Below are positions 8,705-19,129 of a stretch of DNA of 64,000 nucleotides, piece by piece; the stretch's first letter is position 1, and every line of letters begins with the position of its first letter. A program made the translations under genes and the position numbers. The DNA is taken from positions 186,001 to 250,000 of the forward strand of contig NZ_QUZH01000023.1 in assembly GCF_009761675.1 (NCBI RefSeq). The letters are read 5' to 3'. The notes below the pieces were generated by a model. The model was not told the DNA's origin. It did no database searches and worked only from the letters and a program-made list of their open reading frames with translations. The stretch is from Bhargavaea sp. CC-171006 (GTDB lineage Bacteria > Bacillota > Bacilli > Bacillales_A > Planococcaceae).

Positions 8705-8729
8705 CAAAAAACCCCCGCTTTCGGGGGTT
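8705..8729 (-). terminator. Terminator of tlyA
   Basis: AACCCCCG (8710-8717) and CGGGGGTT (8722-8729) with a 4-nt loop, followed on the minus strand by TTTTTT. It overlaps the tlyA stop codon. Confidence 0.88.
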
Positions 8730-9549
8730 AGTCCAGCGTTTTGTGGGCTTCTTTCACCAGATTGGTGAAACCGCCTTCCGGAATCCTGGATACCGGATTG
8801 TCAGCCGACCTCAGGTGGAAAAGGAATTCGATATTGCCTTCTCCGCCGGTGACCGGTGAAAACGATGCGTTGATGACCTCGAAACCGTTTGAAACCGCCA
8901 TGCCGGCAGTGCGCTCCAGAACCTCGAGATGGACTGCCGGATTACGGACGATTCCTTTTTTACCGACATTTTCACGGCCGGCCTCGAACTGCGGCTTGAC
9001 GAGGGCAATCACATCGCCACCCGGAGTCAGTACCGTCTTTAATGTCGGCAGGATGAGGCTGAGGGAGATGAAGGAAACGTCGATTGTCGCAAATTCCGGC
9101 ATGCCCTCCGAAAACAGATCGGGTGTCGCATGACGGAAATTAACCCGTTCCATGACCGTCACTCTCGGGTCCTGCCGCAACTTGTAAGCCAGCTGGTTAT
9201 AGCCGACGTCGAGTGCATAACTGTGGAGTGCGCCATTCTGAAGGGCACAGTCTGTGAAACCGCCGGTCGATGCGCCGATATCAAGAATCAGTTTCCCAGC
9301 GACATCCGCATCAAAGACCTCCAGGGCCTTCTCGAGTTTCAGGCCCCCGCGGCTCACATACTTTTGCGCTTTTCCCTTCACCCTTATTTCGGCATCGGCC
9401 GGAATCTTTTCTCCGGGCTTGTCCATCCTTCGGTCACCGGAATAGACGATTCCTGCCATGACTGCACGCTTTGCCTGTTCGCGGGTCTCAAACAGGCCGC
9501 GTTCCGTCAGGAGGACATCGATCCGCTCTTTGGGCGTCTTCTGCGTCAT
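8728..9549 (-). CDS. tlyA: TlyA family rRNA 2'-O-methyltransferase
   Basis: 273 aa (YqxC in B. subtilis). An N-terminal S4 RNA-binding domain ([11 protein letters not shown] onward, about 8-68) is followed by an FtsJ-like Rossmann methyltransferase with SAM motif [12 protein letters not shown] (about 92-103) and DVSFISL near 160. Known homologs 2'-O-methylate ribosomal RNA cytidines. Its ATG overlaps the dxs stop (ATGA, 4 nt), indicating translational coupling with dxs, and a strong terminator follows. Confidence 0.94.
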   Translation of the reverse strand: MTQKTPKERIDVLLTERGLFETREQAKRAVMAGIVYSGDRRMDKPGEKIPADAEIRVKGKAQKYVSRGGLKLEKALEVFDADVAGKLILDIGASTGGFTDCALQNGALHSYALDVGYNQLAYKLRQDPRVTVMERVNFRHATPDLFSEGMPEFATIDVSFISLSLILPTLKTVLTPGGDVIALVKPQFEAGRENVGKKGIVRNPAVHLEVLERTAGMAVSNGFEVINASFSPVTGGEGNIEFLFHLRSADNPVSRIPEGGFTNLVKEAHKTLD

Positions 9550-11450
9550 AGAGCATGCATGCCTTTCTGGCGGGACAATCCCACCAGTTCTTCCACTTTA
9601 TCCGCGAGCGCTTCGTCAGTCATCCCGATTTCCTCAAGAAGTTCAGTGACGCTTCCGTGCTCAATGAACTTGTCCGGGATGCCCAAGCGGTCAATGATCG
9701 CTCCGTGGAAACCATGGTCATGCGCAAATTCCATGACTCCGCTTCCGAAACCTCCGGCCAGAACCGCTTCTTCAACAGTGACGAGCGGGATTTTTCTCTC
9801 GAGGAGGTTTTTCAGCATTTCCTCGTCAAACGGCTTGATGAAGCGTGCATTCACAACGGCTGCATCAATGCCTTTTTCACGGAGGCGATCCGCAGCGGAA
9901 AGCGCCATCGGGATTGTTGTCCCGAATGTCAGGATGGCCGCATCAGCGCCTTCCAAAAGTATCTCCCAGGAGCCGATCGGAATTTCCCTCAGCTCTTCAT
10001 CGAGCGGCACGCCGAGACCGTTGCCGCGAGGGTACCTAAGGGCAATTGGCCCGTCCCCGTAACTGATTGCCGTCCTGACCATGTGCTGGCCTTCGTTCTC
10101 ATCTTTCGGCATCATGATTGTCAGGTTTGGCATGCTTCTTAGGAATGCAATGTCGAAGACACCCTGATGAGTCTCGCCATCCGCGCCTACAAGACCCGCT
10201 CGGTCGATGCCGATGAATACATTCAGGTTCTGTCTTGCAATGTCATGGAGAACCTGATCATATGCGCGCTGGAGGAAGGTCGAGTAAATGGCAAGAAATG
10301 GCTTCATCTCTTCAACGGCAAGACCTGCAGCCATCGTTGTCGCATGCTGCTCGGCGATGCCGACATCGAACATGCGGTCAGGGAATTCCGAGGCGAAGCC
10401 CTCCAGCTTAGAGCCGACCGGCATGGCGGGAGTGATTGCGACGACCCGTTTGTCTTCGCGTGCGATCCGGCGGACCGTCTCCGCGATAAGCGCGCTCCAC
10501 CCCGGAGCTTTTGCCGGAGATTTGATAAGGTCGCCCGTTTCAAGCTTATACGGCCCGGTTCCGTGCCATGTGCCAATCTTGTCTTCCTCTGCCGGGCGGA
10601 AGCCTTTCCCTTTTTTTGTCAGAACATGGATGAGGACAGGCCCTTCCATTTTCTTGGCGTAATTCAGGTTCGCTTCGAGATCCTCAAAGCTATGGCCGTC
10701 CACCGGTCCGAGATAGGTAAATCCAAGTTCTTCGAAAAAGACGCCCGTGACGAGCAGGTACTTGAGGCTGTCTTTCACGCGCTCCGCTGTTGACGCCAGT
10801 TTGCCGCCAACCGCCGGAATTTTCTTGAGCAGATACTCCAGCTCATCTTTTGCCTTGTTGTACTTGCCCGCTGTCCTAAGCCTGCCGAGCACATTATGGA
10901 GCGCGCCGACGTTCGGTGCGATCGACATCTCATTGTCGTTCAGGATGACAGTCATGTTCGTGCGCTCGGAACCGATATGGTTCAGCGCTTCAAGTGCCAT
11001 CCCGCCGGTCAGTGCACCGTCCCCGATCACCGGGATGACATGGTTATCCGCACCCTTGATGTCGCGCGCAGCCGCCATGCCCATCGCTGCCGACAGGGAA
11101 GTCGAACTGTGGCCGGTTTCCCAGACATCATGCTCGCTTTCGATTCTCTTCGGGAACCCGCATAGGCCCCGGTACTTCCTGAGTGTTGAGAAATCACACG
11201 CACGGCCGGTCAGGATTTTGTGGACGTAGGCCTGATGCCCGACATCCCAAATGATCTTATCCTGCGGGCTGTCAAAAGCCCGGTGAAGGGCGATTGTCAG
11301 CTCAACGACCCCGAGGTTCGGCCCGATGTGGCCGCCGGTAGCAGACAGCTCACGGATCAGGAACGACCGGATATCCGAAGCCAGAGCCTCCAATTCCCCG
11401 TTGCCGAGTTCCTTCAGGAAGGATGGATCGGAAATCTTGGTCAAATCCAT
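9546..11450 (-). CDS. dxs: 1-deoxy-D-xylulose-5-phosphate synthase
   Basis: First enzyme of the MEP isoprenoid pathway: thiamine diphosphate-dependent condensation of pyruvate and glyceraldehyde 3-phosphate. 634 aa. Landmarks are the His-rich [17 protein letters not shown] region near 40, the TPP motif [15 protein letters not shown] near 150, and the transketolase-like pyrimidine-binding domain with [18 protein letters not shown] in the C-terminal half. ATG 11450 (MDLTKI) matches homologs and is about 10 nt from AAAGGTGA; GTG 11459 and ATG 11456 lie too close to it. Follows ispA and overlaps tlyA. Confidence 0.98.
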   Translation of the reverse strand: MDLTKISDPSFLKELGNGELEALASDIRSFLIRELSATGGHIGPNLGVVELTIALHRAFDSPQDKIIWDVGHQAYVHKILTGRACDFSTLRKYRGLCGFPKRIESEHDVWETGHSSTSLSAAMGMAAARDIKGADNHVIPVIGDGALTGGMALEALNHIGSERTNMTVILNDNEMSIAPNVGALHNVLGRLRTAGKYNKAKDELEYLLKKIPAVGGKLASTAERVKDSLKYLLVTGVFFEELGFTYLGPVDGHSFEDLEANLNYAKKMEGPVLIHVLTKKGKGFRPAEEDKIGTWHGTGPYKLETGDLIKSPAKAPGWSALIAETVRRIAREDKRVVAITPAMPVGSKLEGFASEFPDRMFDVGIAEQHATTMAAGLAVEEMKPFLAIYSTFLQRAYDQVLHDIARQNLNVFIGIDRAGLVGADGETHQGVFDIAFLRSMPNLTIMMPKDENEGQHMVRTAISYGDGPIALRYPRGNGLGVPLDEELREIPIGSWEILLEGADAAILTFGTTIPMALSAADRLREKGIDAAVVNARFIKPFDEEMLKNLLERKIPLVTVEEAVLAGGFGSGVMEFAHDHGFHGAIIDRLGIPDKFIEHGSVTELLEEIGMTDEALADKVEELVGLSRQKGMHAL

Positions 11451-11541
11451 CGCCATCACTCACCTTTATCTAAAAAATAGGTAAAAATATTCTTTGTCCA
11501 TTATAGCAGTGTCCCACCCGTACACAAACCAAACGCCCCCA

Positions 11542-12426
11542 TCAGGAGACCCGGTGGATGATGTAATCCGCAAGCAGCCGGAGAATCGGTTCCGGATCTT
11601 TCAGGAACGAAACGGCTTTGACGGCTTCGGAATGGTGATGGTTCAGCTTCTGCTTTGCACCTTCCAACGTCAAAATGCCCGGGTAGGTGTTTTTCCCCTG
11701 TTCCGCATCCGCACCGGTTTTTTTGCCGGTGACTTTTTCATCCCCGACCACATCCAGGATGTCGTCCTGGATCTGGAAAGCGATACCGATATGCCTGGCA
11801 TAGCGTCTCAGCTGTTCCCGCTCTGTTGATTTTGCCTTTGAAAGGACTGCGCCCGCCTCAACGGCAAAAGTCAGAAGCGCCCCGGTTTTGAGGCGGTGGA
11901 CGTTCTGCAGTTCCTCTTCCGTAAGCTTCTTTTTCTCCGCAGCCATATCAAGCATCTGGCCGCCGACCATGCCTTCCGCACCGGCAGCGCGTGTCAGAAG
12001 AAGGATGAGTTCGAGTTTCTCCGAATCGGTCAGGGATGGAGCCTTGCCGATGACGGAAAAACTTTCTGTCAGCATGGCGTCCCCGGCGAGTATTGCAGTG
12101 GCCTCTCCGTAAACCTTATGGTTCGTCGGCTTGCCGCGGCGGAGGTCATCGTCATCCATCGCAGGAAGGTCATCGTGGATCAATGAGTATGTATGGACCA
12201 TCTCCAGTGCCGCGCCGACATGGAGTTCTGCCGGATGGACGCGGCCGAGGTCGTGCAGTACGGCGGAAATGAGCAGCGGACGGATTTTCTTGCCGCCGGC
12301 CGTCAGGGAATAAAGCATCGATTCCTTCAGACGTGAATCGGTATCCAGCTTTCTTACGGCATCCTCAAGGACAGGAACCAGGTCATCGACACGGCTGTCC
12401 ATGAAATCTTTAAGTTTTTCATTCAT
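11542..12426 (-). CDS. ispA: Polyprenyl (farnesyl/geranyl) diphosphate synthase
   Basis: Chain-elongating trans-prenyltransferase making FPP from IPP and DMAPP. 294 aa from ATG 12426, which follows AAGGAGGAAACC. First Asp-rich motif DDLPAMDDDD with RRGKPTNH around 85-105, and the second motif FQIQDDILD near 225. No bulky aromatic signal was examined to fix chain length, so FPP is assumed from the xseB neighbour and family. Its start overlaps the xseB stop by 8 nt. Confidence 0.96.
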   Translation of the reverse strand: MNEKLKDFMDSRVDDLVPVLEDAVRKLDTDSRLKESMLYSLTAGGKKIRPLLISAVLHDLGRVHPAELHVGAALEMVHTYSLIHDDLPAMDDDDLRRGKPTNHKVYGEATAILAGDAMLTESFSVIGKAPSLTDSEKLELILLLTRAAGAEGMVGGQMLDMAAEKKKLTEEELQNVHRLKTGALLTFAVEAGAVLSKAKSTEREQLRRYARHIGIAFQIQDDILDVVGDEKVTGKKTGADAEQGKNTYPGILTLEGAKQKLNHHHSEAVKAVSFLKDPEPILRLLADYIIHRVS

Positions 12427-12676
12427 CCCGGTTTCCTCCTTGAGCCGGATCAAAGGCTGTCGCTTCCCCCTCTTTATCAATCAGCGTCACAAGTTGCTTT
12501 TCCGCCGACTGAAGCTTGCTGTGGCAGACAGCGGAAAGCTCCATCCCTTTTTTGTACAGGTCGATGGCATCTTCCAAAGGAACATCCCCGGATTCCAGGC
12601 GCCGTACAATCTCCTCCAGACGGCCGATCGCCTCTTCAAAACGTATATTCTTATTATCCTGTTTTTGTTCGTCCAT
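12419..12676 (-). CDS. xseB: Exodeoxyribonuclease VII small subunit
   Basis: 85 aa, the usual size. The XseB core (FEEAIGRLEEIVRRLESGD, then LYKKGMELSAVCHSKL) fills residues about 12-60, and the tail is acidic. It forms exonuclease VII with XseA. Its ATG directly abuts the xseA stop and its 3' end overlaps ispA, a tightly packed operon. Confidence 0.95.
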   Translation of the reverse strand: MDEQKQDNKNIRFEEAIGRLEEIVRRLESGDVPLEDAIDLYKKGMELSAVCHSKLQSAEKQLVTLIDKEGEATAFDPAQGGNRDE

Positions 12677-14029
12677 TTATTGTTCCACGTCCTTTCGTTC
12701 TGAAGGGCTATCCACGACAGCCTCCACCTTGCCGTCGCGGAATGAAATGGAGACGCGGTCTCCATGACCGAGCTCTCCCGCAGACTTAATCACTCGGTCG
12801 CCGCTCCGGACAAGACTGTAGCCCCGCTCCATGACGGAAAGCGGGTTCAGGGCCTGGAGGGTCCTTATCGACGACGCAAGTGTCCTGCCGTGATGCCGGA
12901 TCGTTTCTTCCGCCGCGCGATGAAGTTCGCGGTCAAGCCGGCCGGTCCGCTCGACTGCCTGCTCCAAGATCCGGACCGGTGATCGGGCGCCAAGACGGGC
13001 ATCCAGATTGGAGACGGCCTGCCTCCGGTCGGCGTGGAGCCTGGCTGCAGCCTGTTCCAGACGTACATCCAGCCCTTCCAGCTTTTCGGCAAACGGGCGG
13101 TAAAGCCGTTCAGGGTAGCTCATCGGATAGGATGATTCCAGTCGGTCCAGCCGTTTCCGCTCGTGCCGGATCATCGTCATGAGCGATTGGTGGAGCCTTG
13201 ATCTCGATTCGAGAATGCGCCTTGATACTTCGACTTGGTCAGGTACAGCCAGTTCTGCGGCGGCGGTTGGTGTGGGCGCCCGCAGGTCTGCCACGAAGTC
13301 GGCTATGACCGTGTCGGTTTCATGGCCCACCGCACTGATGACCGGAATGCGCGATGAGAATATCTCCCTGGCCACTTCCTCTTCATTGAACGCCCATAAG
13401 TCTTCGATTGATCCTCCTCCGCGCCCGACGATCAGCACATCAATATCGCCATGCCCGTTGGCCTGGCGGATTGCACTGACTATTGAGGGAACCGCATTGG
13501 GTCCCTGGACGATGGCAGGAAACAGCAGCACATCTGCCAGCGGATATCTGCGGTTCAGGGTCGTGCAGATGTCCCGCACTGCCGCGCCTGTAGGCGCCGT
13601 GATCACCCCCACCCTTCCCGGAAATGCCGGAATCGGCTGTTTCCATTCGGCGTTGAACAGCCCTTCCTTCCTGAGCCGCTCCTTGAGCTGCTCAAAAGCG
13701 ACATAAAGTTCGCCGACACCGTCGGGCTGCATCGTATTCACGTAAAGCTGATATTGCCCGGCGGCCTCATAGACATTCACATCTCCACGGACGAGGACGT
13801 TCATCCCTTCTTCCGGCCGGAATTTCAGCCTGGAAGCGTTGGAGCGGAACATAGCTGCATTGATGCGCGAGCGGCTATCCTTCAATGTAAAGTAGATATG
13901 TCCCGAGGAGTGGAGCTTGACGTTCGACAGCTCCCCCTTGACGTAGACATCGCGCAGATGAAGGTCCGCATCAAATTTCCGCTTGATATATTTGGTCAGC
14001 GCGCCGACGCTAAGATAGGGATTTTGCAT
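12677..14029 (-). CDS. xseA: Exodeoxyribonuclease VII large subunit
   Basis: 450 aa. N-terminal OB-fold (NVKLHSSGHIYFTLKD, about 35-50), catalytic core with GVITAPTGAAVRDI near 140, the VGRGGGSIEDLWAFNEE motif near 190 and GHETD near 240, then a long helical region and a C-terminal beta motif (ERGYSLVRSGDRVI). Degrades single-stranded DNA from both ends together with XseB. ATG at 14029 (MQNPYLSVGALTKYIKRKF) matches the family. Confidence 0.97.
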   Translation of the reverse strand: MQNPYLSVGALTKYIKRKFDADLHLRDVYVKGELSNVKLHSSGHIYFTLKDSRSRINAAMFRSNASRLKFRPEEGMNVLVRGDVNVYEAAGQYQLYVNTMQPDGVGELYVAFEQLKERLRKEGLFNAEWKQPIPAFPGRVGVITAPTGAAVRDICTTLNRRYPLADVLLFPAIVQGPNAVPSIVSAIRQANGHGDIDVLIVGRGGGSIEDLWAFNEEEVAREIFSSRIPVISAVGHETDTVIADFVADLRAPTPTAAAELAVPDQVEVSRRILESRSRLHQSLMTMIRHERKRLDRLESSYPMSYPERLYRPFAEKLEGLDVRLEQAAARLHADRRQAVSNLDARLGARSPVRILEQAVERTGRLDRELHRAAEETIRHHGRTLASSIRTLQALNPLSVMERGYSLVRSGDRVIKSAGELGHGDRVSISFRDGKVEAVVDSPSERKDVEQ

Positions 14030-14050
14030 GCGGGCACCGCCTCTCTAATG

Positions 14051-14120
14051 GTTACAGTAAATAAGCGGCAGGAGCGGCAGGCTTCCCGTGGGATCTGTGC
14101 CGCCCTTGCCGCTTGCTGTA
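14051..14120. terminator. Long imperfect hairpin between folD and xseA
   Basis: TTACAG, GCGGCA and GCGGCA at 14052-14079 pair with TGCCGC, TGCCGC and CTGTAA at 14098-14119. On the plus strand it is followed by TTTTTT; on the minus strand the U-tract is poor (TTATTT), so attenuation rather than full termination of folD into xseA is possible. Confidence 0.5.
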
Positions 14121-14147
14121 ATTTTTTATCTGTGATGTTCCGTCCGG

Positions 14148-15017
14148 TCAGCGTGTTTCCCGGAGGGCTTTTTCCGCACTTTTCAGGGTGTTGGACATCA
14201 GCATGGCGATGGTCATCGGGCCCACTCCGCCCGGAACCGGTGTAATGGCGGAAGCAGATGGGCGTACACGTTCGAAATCAACGTCCCCATGAAGCTTCCC
14301 GTCTTCGCCCCGGTTGATGCCGACATCGATGACAACGGCCCCGTCCTTGACGTGCTCCGGGCCGATCATGCCCTCGCGCCCGACCGCCGCGACCAGGATA
14401 TCGGCCTGTCGGGTGATGGACGGCAGATCCTCCGTCCTGGAATGGCAGACTGTGACGGTCGCATTTGCATGGAGAAGAAGCATGGACATCGGCTTGCCGA
14501 CGATATTGCTCCGGCCGACCACGACGGCGTGCTTGCCGTTCAGATCCACTCCGGATCGCTCAAGCATCACCATGATGCCGAGAGGCGTGCACGGAACAAA
14601 CCCGTCCATCCCGGCCATGAGCCTTCCGGCATTCTCAGGGTGGAAGCCGTCGACATCCTTATCTGGATGAATGGCTTCAATGACCCGCTGCTCGTCGATC
14701 TGCTCCGGCAGCGGAAGCTGGACGAGGATGCCGTGGATGGACGGATCTCCGTTCAGCCTTCTGATCTCGTCCAGAAGGGCCGACTCACTTGTATCCTTGT
14801 CCATCCTGATGACTTCGGAATGCATGCCGAGTGTCTTGGTGGTGCGTTCTTTGCTGCCGACGTACGACGCCGATGCAGGATCGTCCCCGACGAGAATGAC
14901 CGCGAGCCCGGGTGTCATCCCTTCAGCCTTGAGGCGTTCCACGCCCTCTTTTATTTCTTCCTTTACCTGCCTGCTGATTTCTTTGCCGTCAATGATCTTG
15001 CCTTCCACTTGTTTCAC
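14148..15017 (-). CDS. folD: Methylenetetrahydrofolate dehydrogenase/cyclohydrolase
   Basis: Bifunctional enzyme interconverting 5,10-methylene-THF and 10-formyl-THF, which supplies one-carbon units for purines and formyl-Met. 289 aa. Motifs are the catalytic [13 protein letters not shown] stretch (about 48-60, with Tyr and Lys), VQLPLP near 99, the DGFHPENAG loop near 121, the NADP-binding [13 protein letters not shown] near 165 and the C-terminal [11 protein letters not shown]. All are intact. Lies between nusB and xseA as in Bacillus. Confidence 0.98.
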   Translation of the reverse strand: MKQVEGKIIDGKEISRQVKEEIKEGVERLKAEGMTPGLAVILVGDDPASASYVGSKERTTKTLGMHSEVIRMDKDTSESALLDEIRRLNGDPSIHGILVQLPLPEQIDEQRVIEAIHPDKDVDGFHPENAGRLMAGMDGFVPCTPLGIMVMLERSGVDLNGKHAVVVGRSNIVGKPMSMLLLHANATVTVCHSRTEDLPSITRQADILVAAVGREGMIGPEHVKDGAVVIDVGINRGEDGKLHGDVDFERVRPSASAITPVPGGVGPMTIAMLMSNTLKSAEKALRETR

Positions 15018-15034
15018 TCCAAGCTGTATAGGTT

Positions 15035-15418
15035 TCAGTCTGTGTATTTGGAAAGTACGCCGTTCACGAAGCGGCTTGATTTTTCATCCCCGAATGTCTT
15101 GCTGAGCTCGATCGCTTCGTTCAGCACGACTTTGGATGGTGTTTCCTTCGCATGAAGGAGTTCGTAGACGGCCATCCGAAGCACGGTCCTCTCAACCTTC
15201 GGGAGCCGTTCCAGCTTCCAGTTTTCAAGCTTCGACTTCAATGATCCGTCGATTTCTTCCCGCTTGCCGTATGTGCCTACGACGAGGGACTCATAAAACG
15301 GGTCACGGACATCATCCTCGCCCGTGATATGCTCCATGGCCTCTTCCGGCGTCATCTCCGTGCTGTCCAGCTGGAACAGCGTCTGCATGGCTTTTTCTCG
15401 TGCTTCATGTCGTTTCAT
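15035..15418 (-). CDS. nusB: Transcription antitermination factor NusB
   Basis: 127 aa. All-helical NusB fold with the N-terminal RNA/S10-contact segment [12 protein letters not shown] (about 5-16) and the C-terminal signature [25 protein letters not shown] (split: [12 protein letters not shown] then FVNGVL). Works with NusE/S10 in rRNA antitermination. ATG 15418 (MKRHEA) is chosen because GAGGAGA precedes it and it matches homologs; an in-frame ATG at 15442 is less likely. Confidence 0.96.
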   Translation of the reverse strand: MKRHEAREKAMQTLFQLDSTEMTPEEAMEHITGEDDVRDPFYESLVVGTYGKREEIDGSLKSKLENWKLERLPKVERTVLRMAVYELLHAKETPSKVVLNEAIELSKTFGDEKSSRFVNGVLSKYTD

Positions 15419-15491
15419 CCGGGCAATCTCCTCTTTTTGCATCGTTCTGGACTATGATAGCATATTTTAACCCCGACGTATGAATCCGGAC

Positions 15492-15520
15492 ATAAAAAGC
15501 CGCCATGAATTGGCGGCTTT
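15492..15520 (-). terminator. Terminator of yqhY
   Basis: AAAGCCGCCA (15496-15505) and TGGCGGCTTT (15511-15520), 5-nt loop, with TTTTTA continuing on the minus strand. It ends the accB-accC-yqhY transcript. Confidence 0.85.
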
Positions 15521-15524
15521 CCTT

Positions 15525-15926
15525 TCAGGCGCGTTCTTCCGTCTGGTCGAACTGAATGCCTGTGATATGGACGTTCACTTCTTCCGGTTCGATAGCGGTC
15601 ATGTTGAAAACCGACTGGCGGACATTTTTCTGGATTTCACGGGCAACGGACGGGACCGAACGGCCGTATGCGACCGAACAGTAGACATCGATGAAGAGCC
15701 CCTCATCGTTATAGTCGATCTTGACTCCTTTGCCGTGAACCTTGCGCCCCAGTTTTTCTGCTACGCCGGTTGCAAATGATCCTCTCATATCGGCAACCCC
15801 GTCCACTTCTGCAGTGGCGATGCCGACGATCACTTCAAGCACTTCGGGAGCGAGCTCCACCTTGCCGTACATCTCCTTGCCGGCTGCGGCCGCTGCCTCA
15901 TGGGAGGAATTCGGTTGTTCTGCCAT
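15525..15926 (-). CDS. yqhY: Asp23/Gls24 family protein YqhY
   Basis: 133 aa. The Asp23 domain spans about 20-115 (APEVLEVIVGIATAEVDGV and later IQKNVRQSVFNMT). YqhY homologs are encoded with accBC and influence acetyl-CoA carboxylase activity in B. subtilis; the same linkage holds here, 16 nt after accC. ATG 15926 is preferred to 15935 because AAAGGGATG lies at good spacing from it. No membrane segment, so cytoplasmic. Confidence 0.93.
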   Translation of the reverse strand: MAEQPNSSHEAAAAAGKEMYGKVELAPEVLEVIVGIATAEVDGVADMRGSFATGVAEKLGRKVHGKGVKIDYNDEGLFIDVYCSVAYGRSVPSVAREIQKNVRQSVFNMTAIEPEEVNVHITGIQFDQTEERA

Positions 15927-15942
15927 CCGGATCATCCCTTTC

Positions 15943-17319
15943 TCAATGTTGTCTGGCTTCTTCTTCAGTTTCAGCCATTACATCATATTTTTCAAGGAAC
16001 TTTGTATCGAAGTCCCCTGACTTGAACACTTCATGGTCCATGAGATTGAGATGGAACGGAATGGTCGTATCGACGCCTTCCACGACGAACTCCGACAGGG
16101 CGCGCTTCATACGGGCAACAGCCTCTTCGCGCGTGTCCGCAAACGTGATGAGTTTGGCGACCATCGAATCATAAAACGGCGGAATCATGTAACCCGGATA
16201 AACCGCTGAGTCGACTCGGACCCCGTTGCCGCCCGGTACGATGTACATATTCACACGTCCGGGAGACGGCATGAAGTTGCGCGACGGATTTTCCGCATTG
16301 ATGCGGCACTCAATGGACCAGCCATTGATTTTTACATCTTCCTGCTTGATTTCAAGCGGTTCGCCCGCCGCAACCTTGAGTTGCTGTGCGATCAGGTCGA
16401 TGCCCGTCACCATCTCGGTGACCGGATGTTCCACCTGGATCCGTGTGTTCATCTCCATAAAGTAAAACTTGTCATTGATATGGTCATAGATGAACTCGAC
16501 CGTACCGGCACTGCGATAGCCAACAGCCTGCGCAGCAAGCACTGCAGCCTGTCCCATCTTCTCACGGGTCTCCTGTGAAAGTGCCGGCGACGGCGCTTCC
16601 TCGACCAGCTTCTGCATGCGGCGCTGGATCGAGCAGTCGCGCTCGCCAAGGTGGATCGTGTTGCCGAACTGGTCAGCGAGCACCTGGATCTCGACATGGC
16701 GGAAATTCTCAATGAATTTCTCGATGTAGACTCCAGGGTTGCCAAATGCTGCAGCGGCTTCTTTCTGGGTGATCTCGACACCCTTCCTCAGCTCGGCCTC
16801 ATCCCGGGCGACTCGGATCCCTTTCCCCCCGCCGCCTGCAGTTGCCTTGATGATGACCGGGAAGCCGATTTCATTTGCGACTTCCAGGGCGCCTTCGGGA
16901 CCGTCGACGATTCCTTTGGAGCCCGGGACGACCGGCACGCCGGCCTGGCGCATGGTTTCGCGGGCAACATCTTTTGTGCCCATCTTGGAGATGGCCTCAG
17001 CAGAAGGCCCGATGAATGTGACATTCACTTCTTCGCAGAGTTCTGCGAAATCGGCGTTTTCCGCAAGGAATCCGTAGCCCGGATGGATCCCGTCGCAGCC
17101 GGTCATCTTCGCGACACTGATGACGTTCGTGAAGTTCAGGTAACTGTCTTTGGATTGCTTCGGGCCGATGCAGTATGCTTCATCGGCCATTTCGACGTGC
17201 AGGGCTTCCCGGTCCGCCTCGGAATAGACGGCAACCGTCTGAATGCCGAGGTCACGGCACGCACGGATGATGCGGACAGCAATTTCCCCGCGGTTGGCAA
17301 TAAGGACTTTTTTCATCAT
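15943..17319 (-). CDS. accC: Biotin carboxylase subunit of acetyl-CoA carboxylase
   Basis: ATP-dependent carboxylation of biotin on AccB, first step of malonyl-CoA synthesis. 458 aa. ATP-grasp features: N-terminal [12 protein letters not shown], glycine-rich loop [13 protein letters not shown] near 160, [12 protein letters not shown] near 235, [16 protein letters not shown] near 285 with the catalytic Glu/Asn/Arg residues. ATG 17319 (or 17316) follows AAGGGGG; upstream in-frame codons lie inside accB and are rejected. 10 nt after accB. Confidence 0.98.
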   Translation of the reverse strand: MMKKVLIANRGEIAVRIIRACRDLGIQTVAVYSEADREALHVEMADEAYCIGPKQSKDSYLNFTNVISVAKMTGCDGIHPGYGFLAENADFAELCEEVNVTFIGPSAEAISKMGTKDVARETMRQAGVPVVPGSKGIVDGPEGALEVANEIGFPVIIKATAGGGGKGIRVARDEAELRKGVEITQKEAAAAFGNPGVYIEKFIENFRHVEIQVLADQFGNTIHLGERDCSIQRRMQKLVEEAPSPALSQETREKMGQAAVLAAQAVGYRSAGTVEFIYDHINDKFYFMEMNTRIQVEHPVTEMVTGIDLIAQQLKVAAGEPLEIKQEDVKINGWSIECRINAENPSRNFMPSPGRVNMYIVPGGNGVRVDSAVYPGYMIPPFYDSMVAKLITFADTREEAVARMKRALSEFVVEGVDTTIPFHLNLMDHEVFKSGDFDTKFLEKYDVMAETEEEARQH

Positions 17320-17329
17320 GTCGGCCCCC

Positions 17330-17839
17330 TTATTCCGGCTTGACCAGGAACAGCGGCTGGCCGTACTCGACGAGTTGCCCGTCTTCTGCGAGAATTTGGA
17401 CAATCTCTCCGTTTATTTCAGCTTCGATTTCGTTGAACAGTTTCATTGCTTCGACGATACAGACGACGCTGTCCGGCTTGACCTTGTCGCCTAAAGCGAC
17501 GAATGCCGGGGCATCCGGTGATGGCGACTGATAGAATGTGCCGACCATCGGGGATTTTACTTCCAGCAGGTTTTCATCCTGGGAAGCGGGTGCAGGTGCG
17601 GCTTCCGTCTGCTTCGGCTCTTCGCTTGCTGCAGGCGCAGGCTGGGCTGCAGGTGCGGCAGGAGCAGGTGCGGATACGGGAGCAGCAGGGACCTGGGCTG
17701 CAGGAGCAGTTTCGGTCACTTGGACGGCACCGCCTTTTTTCAGCTTGATCTCCCCTTCTTCCGTCTTGTACTTGAATTCTTCAATTCCCGTTTGGTCGAT
17801 CAATTTGATGATTTCGCGGATCTCTTGAATTTTAAGCAT
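17330..17839 (-). CDS. accB: Biotin carboxyl carrier protein of acetyl-CoA carboxylase
   Basis: 169 aa. Short N-terminal domain (about 1-35), a long Ala/Pro-rich flexible linker (about 40-90), then the biotinyl domain with [11 protein letters not shown]133 is the predicted biotinylation site. Upstream of accC and yqhY in one operon. The 140-nt leader holds no clear operator that I can name. Confidence 0.97.
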   Translation of the reverse strand: MLKIQEIREIIKLIDQTGIEEFKYKTEEGEIKLKKGGAVQVTETAPAAQVPAAPVSAPAPAAPAAQPAPAASEEPKQTEAAPAPASQDENLLEVKSPMVGTFYQSPSPDAPAFVALGDKVKPDSVVCIVEAMKLFNEIEAEINGEIVQILAEDGQLVEYGQPLFLVKPE

Positions 17840-17979
17840 TTTGACGACTCCTCTTACTTTAAATGTGTACCCTTACATTTTAGACGTTTGTAAAGGTTTT
17901 TGAAATACTTATCACGTAAAAGCGAGGAATCTGGTACTGAAGTACGAGATTGGACATTCATTGACTGAATTTTTAACCT

Positions 17980-18007
17980 AAAAAGAAAAAGGCCCTGCAC
18001 AGGCCTT
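17980..18007 (-). terminator. Terminator after spoIIIAH
   Basis: AAGGCCCTG (17989-17997) pairs with CAGGCCTT (18000-18007, one bulge), then TTTCTTTTT on the minus strand. Confidence 0.75.
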
Positions 18008-18009
18008 GA

Positions 18010-18546
18010 TCATTGTCCTGATTTAAAATCCACGGAAACGGTTGAGGAATCTTCCCACTCGCTCTTGACCATATACACGATCTGGTCTGCCTGTGCGGCT
18101 GACAATTCATCGGCGATGACGCTGACTTTCACTGTCCCGTCTTCGGTACGGACGACGGCATCTTCGTAGCCGAGGTCCTTGATCAGCATCTCGAGCATGG
18201 CTTCTGCCGTCTCCCGCTTGGTGAGTCCCTGCATCTCGTTAAATGCCTTGTCGCGCTCTTCGGCAGTAAGATCATCGGATGTGATTTTCTGTGTGAGCAA
18301 TTCGCGCTGCTGGCTGCGTTCATTGCGCATTTCCATCCTCAGCTCTTCAAACAGGTAGCTTTCAGCGAATACCGGGGTCGCATCACTGCCTGCATCGCCA
18401 AGCTCCGTGTCCTTGATTGTATCGTCCGAGAAGATCGTAATACCATCAAACGGCATCGGATTGCGGTCGAACAGATAGTACACTCCGATCACGGCCACAA
18501 GGCTCAGCAACGTCAGGAACCAGACACCTTTTTTCTTCACTCTCAT
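18010..18546 (-). CDS. spoIIIAH: Stage III sporulation protein AH
   Basis: 178 aa (B. subtilis about 218). One N-terminal membrane helix (about 7-26), then a helical region (about 60-110) and a YscJ/FliF-like C-terminal domain (AEAMLEMLIKDLGYEDAVV onward, about 114-175). In sporulators it docks to SpoIIQ across the septum. Start overlaps the spoIIIAG stop (ATGA). The reading frame is intact, but the operon around it has lost several members. Confidence 0.9.
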   Translation of the reverse strand: MRVKKKGVWFLTLLSLVAVIGVYYLFDRNPMPFDGITIFSDDTIKDTELGDAGSDATPVFAESYLFEELRMEMRNERSQQRELLTQKITSDDLTAEERDKAFNEMQGLTKRETAEAMLEMLIKDLGYEDAVVRTEDGTVKVSVIADELSAAQADQIVYMVKSEWEDSSTVSVDFKSGQ

Positions 18547-18965
18547 CCCTCTTCCCCCTCATTTTTCATTTCCACTACGACAATCCGGTGTTCGGGCAGC
18601 TGGAGGACCCCCGACAGAATGCGTACCAGCTCGGCGCGGACCCGGGGATCGCCGGCCCCTTCCGCGACAACGAGAATTCCCCCGTCAGGCGTGTCCCGCC
18701 CTTCCCCGGGCGCGTTCCCGAAGTAACTGTCAAGAGGCATCAGGATACCGCCCTGTTCCTCCCGTATCCCGCCTTGCCGATAGACTCTGACTTTACCGAC
18801 TCCTGTGATATCGGACAGGACGGACTCCAGTTCCGACGGGCCCGGCACCGCGCTTTCTCCACCGCTGCCTGCAAACAGCCCGGTCAGTCCCGGCGCCAGG
18901 ATGAACAGGCAGGCGGCGCCGGCGAGCAGGAGCGGCAGGGCGCTCTTCTTGAAATTTTTCTCCAT
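18543..18965 (-). CDS. spoIIIAG: Stage III sporulation protein AG, short form
   Basis: 140 aa against about 229 in B. subtilis. N-terminal membrane helix (about 9-30), a linker, then a ring-forming domain remnant (ELESVLSDITGVGKVRV near 45-60 and ILVVAEGAGDPRVRAEL near 97-113, ending IVVVEMKN). The inserted beta-rich middle part known in B. subtilis is missing. No spoIIIAF stop overlap: 164 nt of non-coding sequence separate it from the spoIIIAF remnant, unusual for this tightly packed operon. Confidence 0.85.
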   Translation of the reverse strand: MEKNFKKSALPLLLAGAACLFILAPGLTGLFAGSGGESAVPGPSELESVLSDITGVGKVRVYRQGGIREEQGGILMPLDSYFGNAPGEGRDTPDGGILVVAEGAGDPRVRAELVRILSGVLQLPEHRIVVVEMKNEGEEG

Positions 18966-19129
18966 GCAATCTCCACGCTTCCCGTCCTTTCTATCAGTGC
19001 TGTTTCCGGTATATGGGAGCGATCGGGACGCTCCGGCGGGCCGGGTCCGCCGTGCCGTTTTCTCCGGCTATTCATCCTGTGACATACTATGCACGGCTCG
19101 TACAGGCTATGACCCGGGCAGCAGAGAGA

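Noticed and set aside
17840-17979. FapR-type operator upstream of accB
   Set aside because: Looked for the palindromic lipid-synthesis operator; no convincing match.
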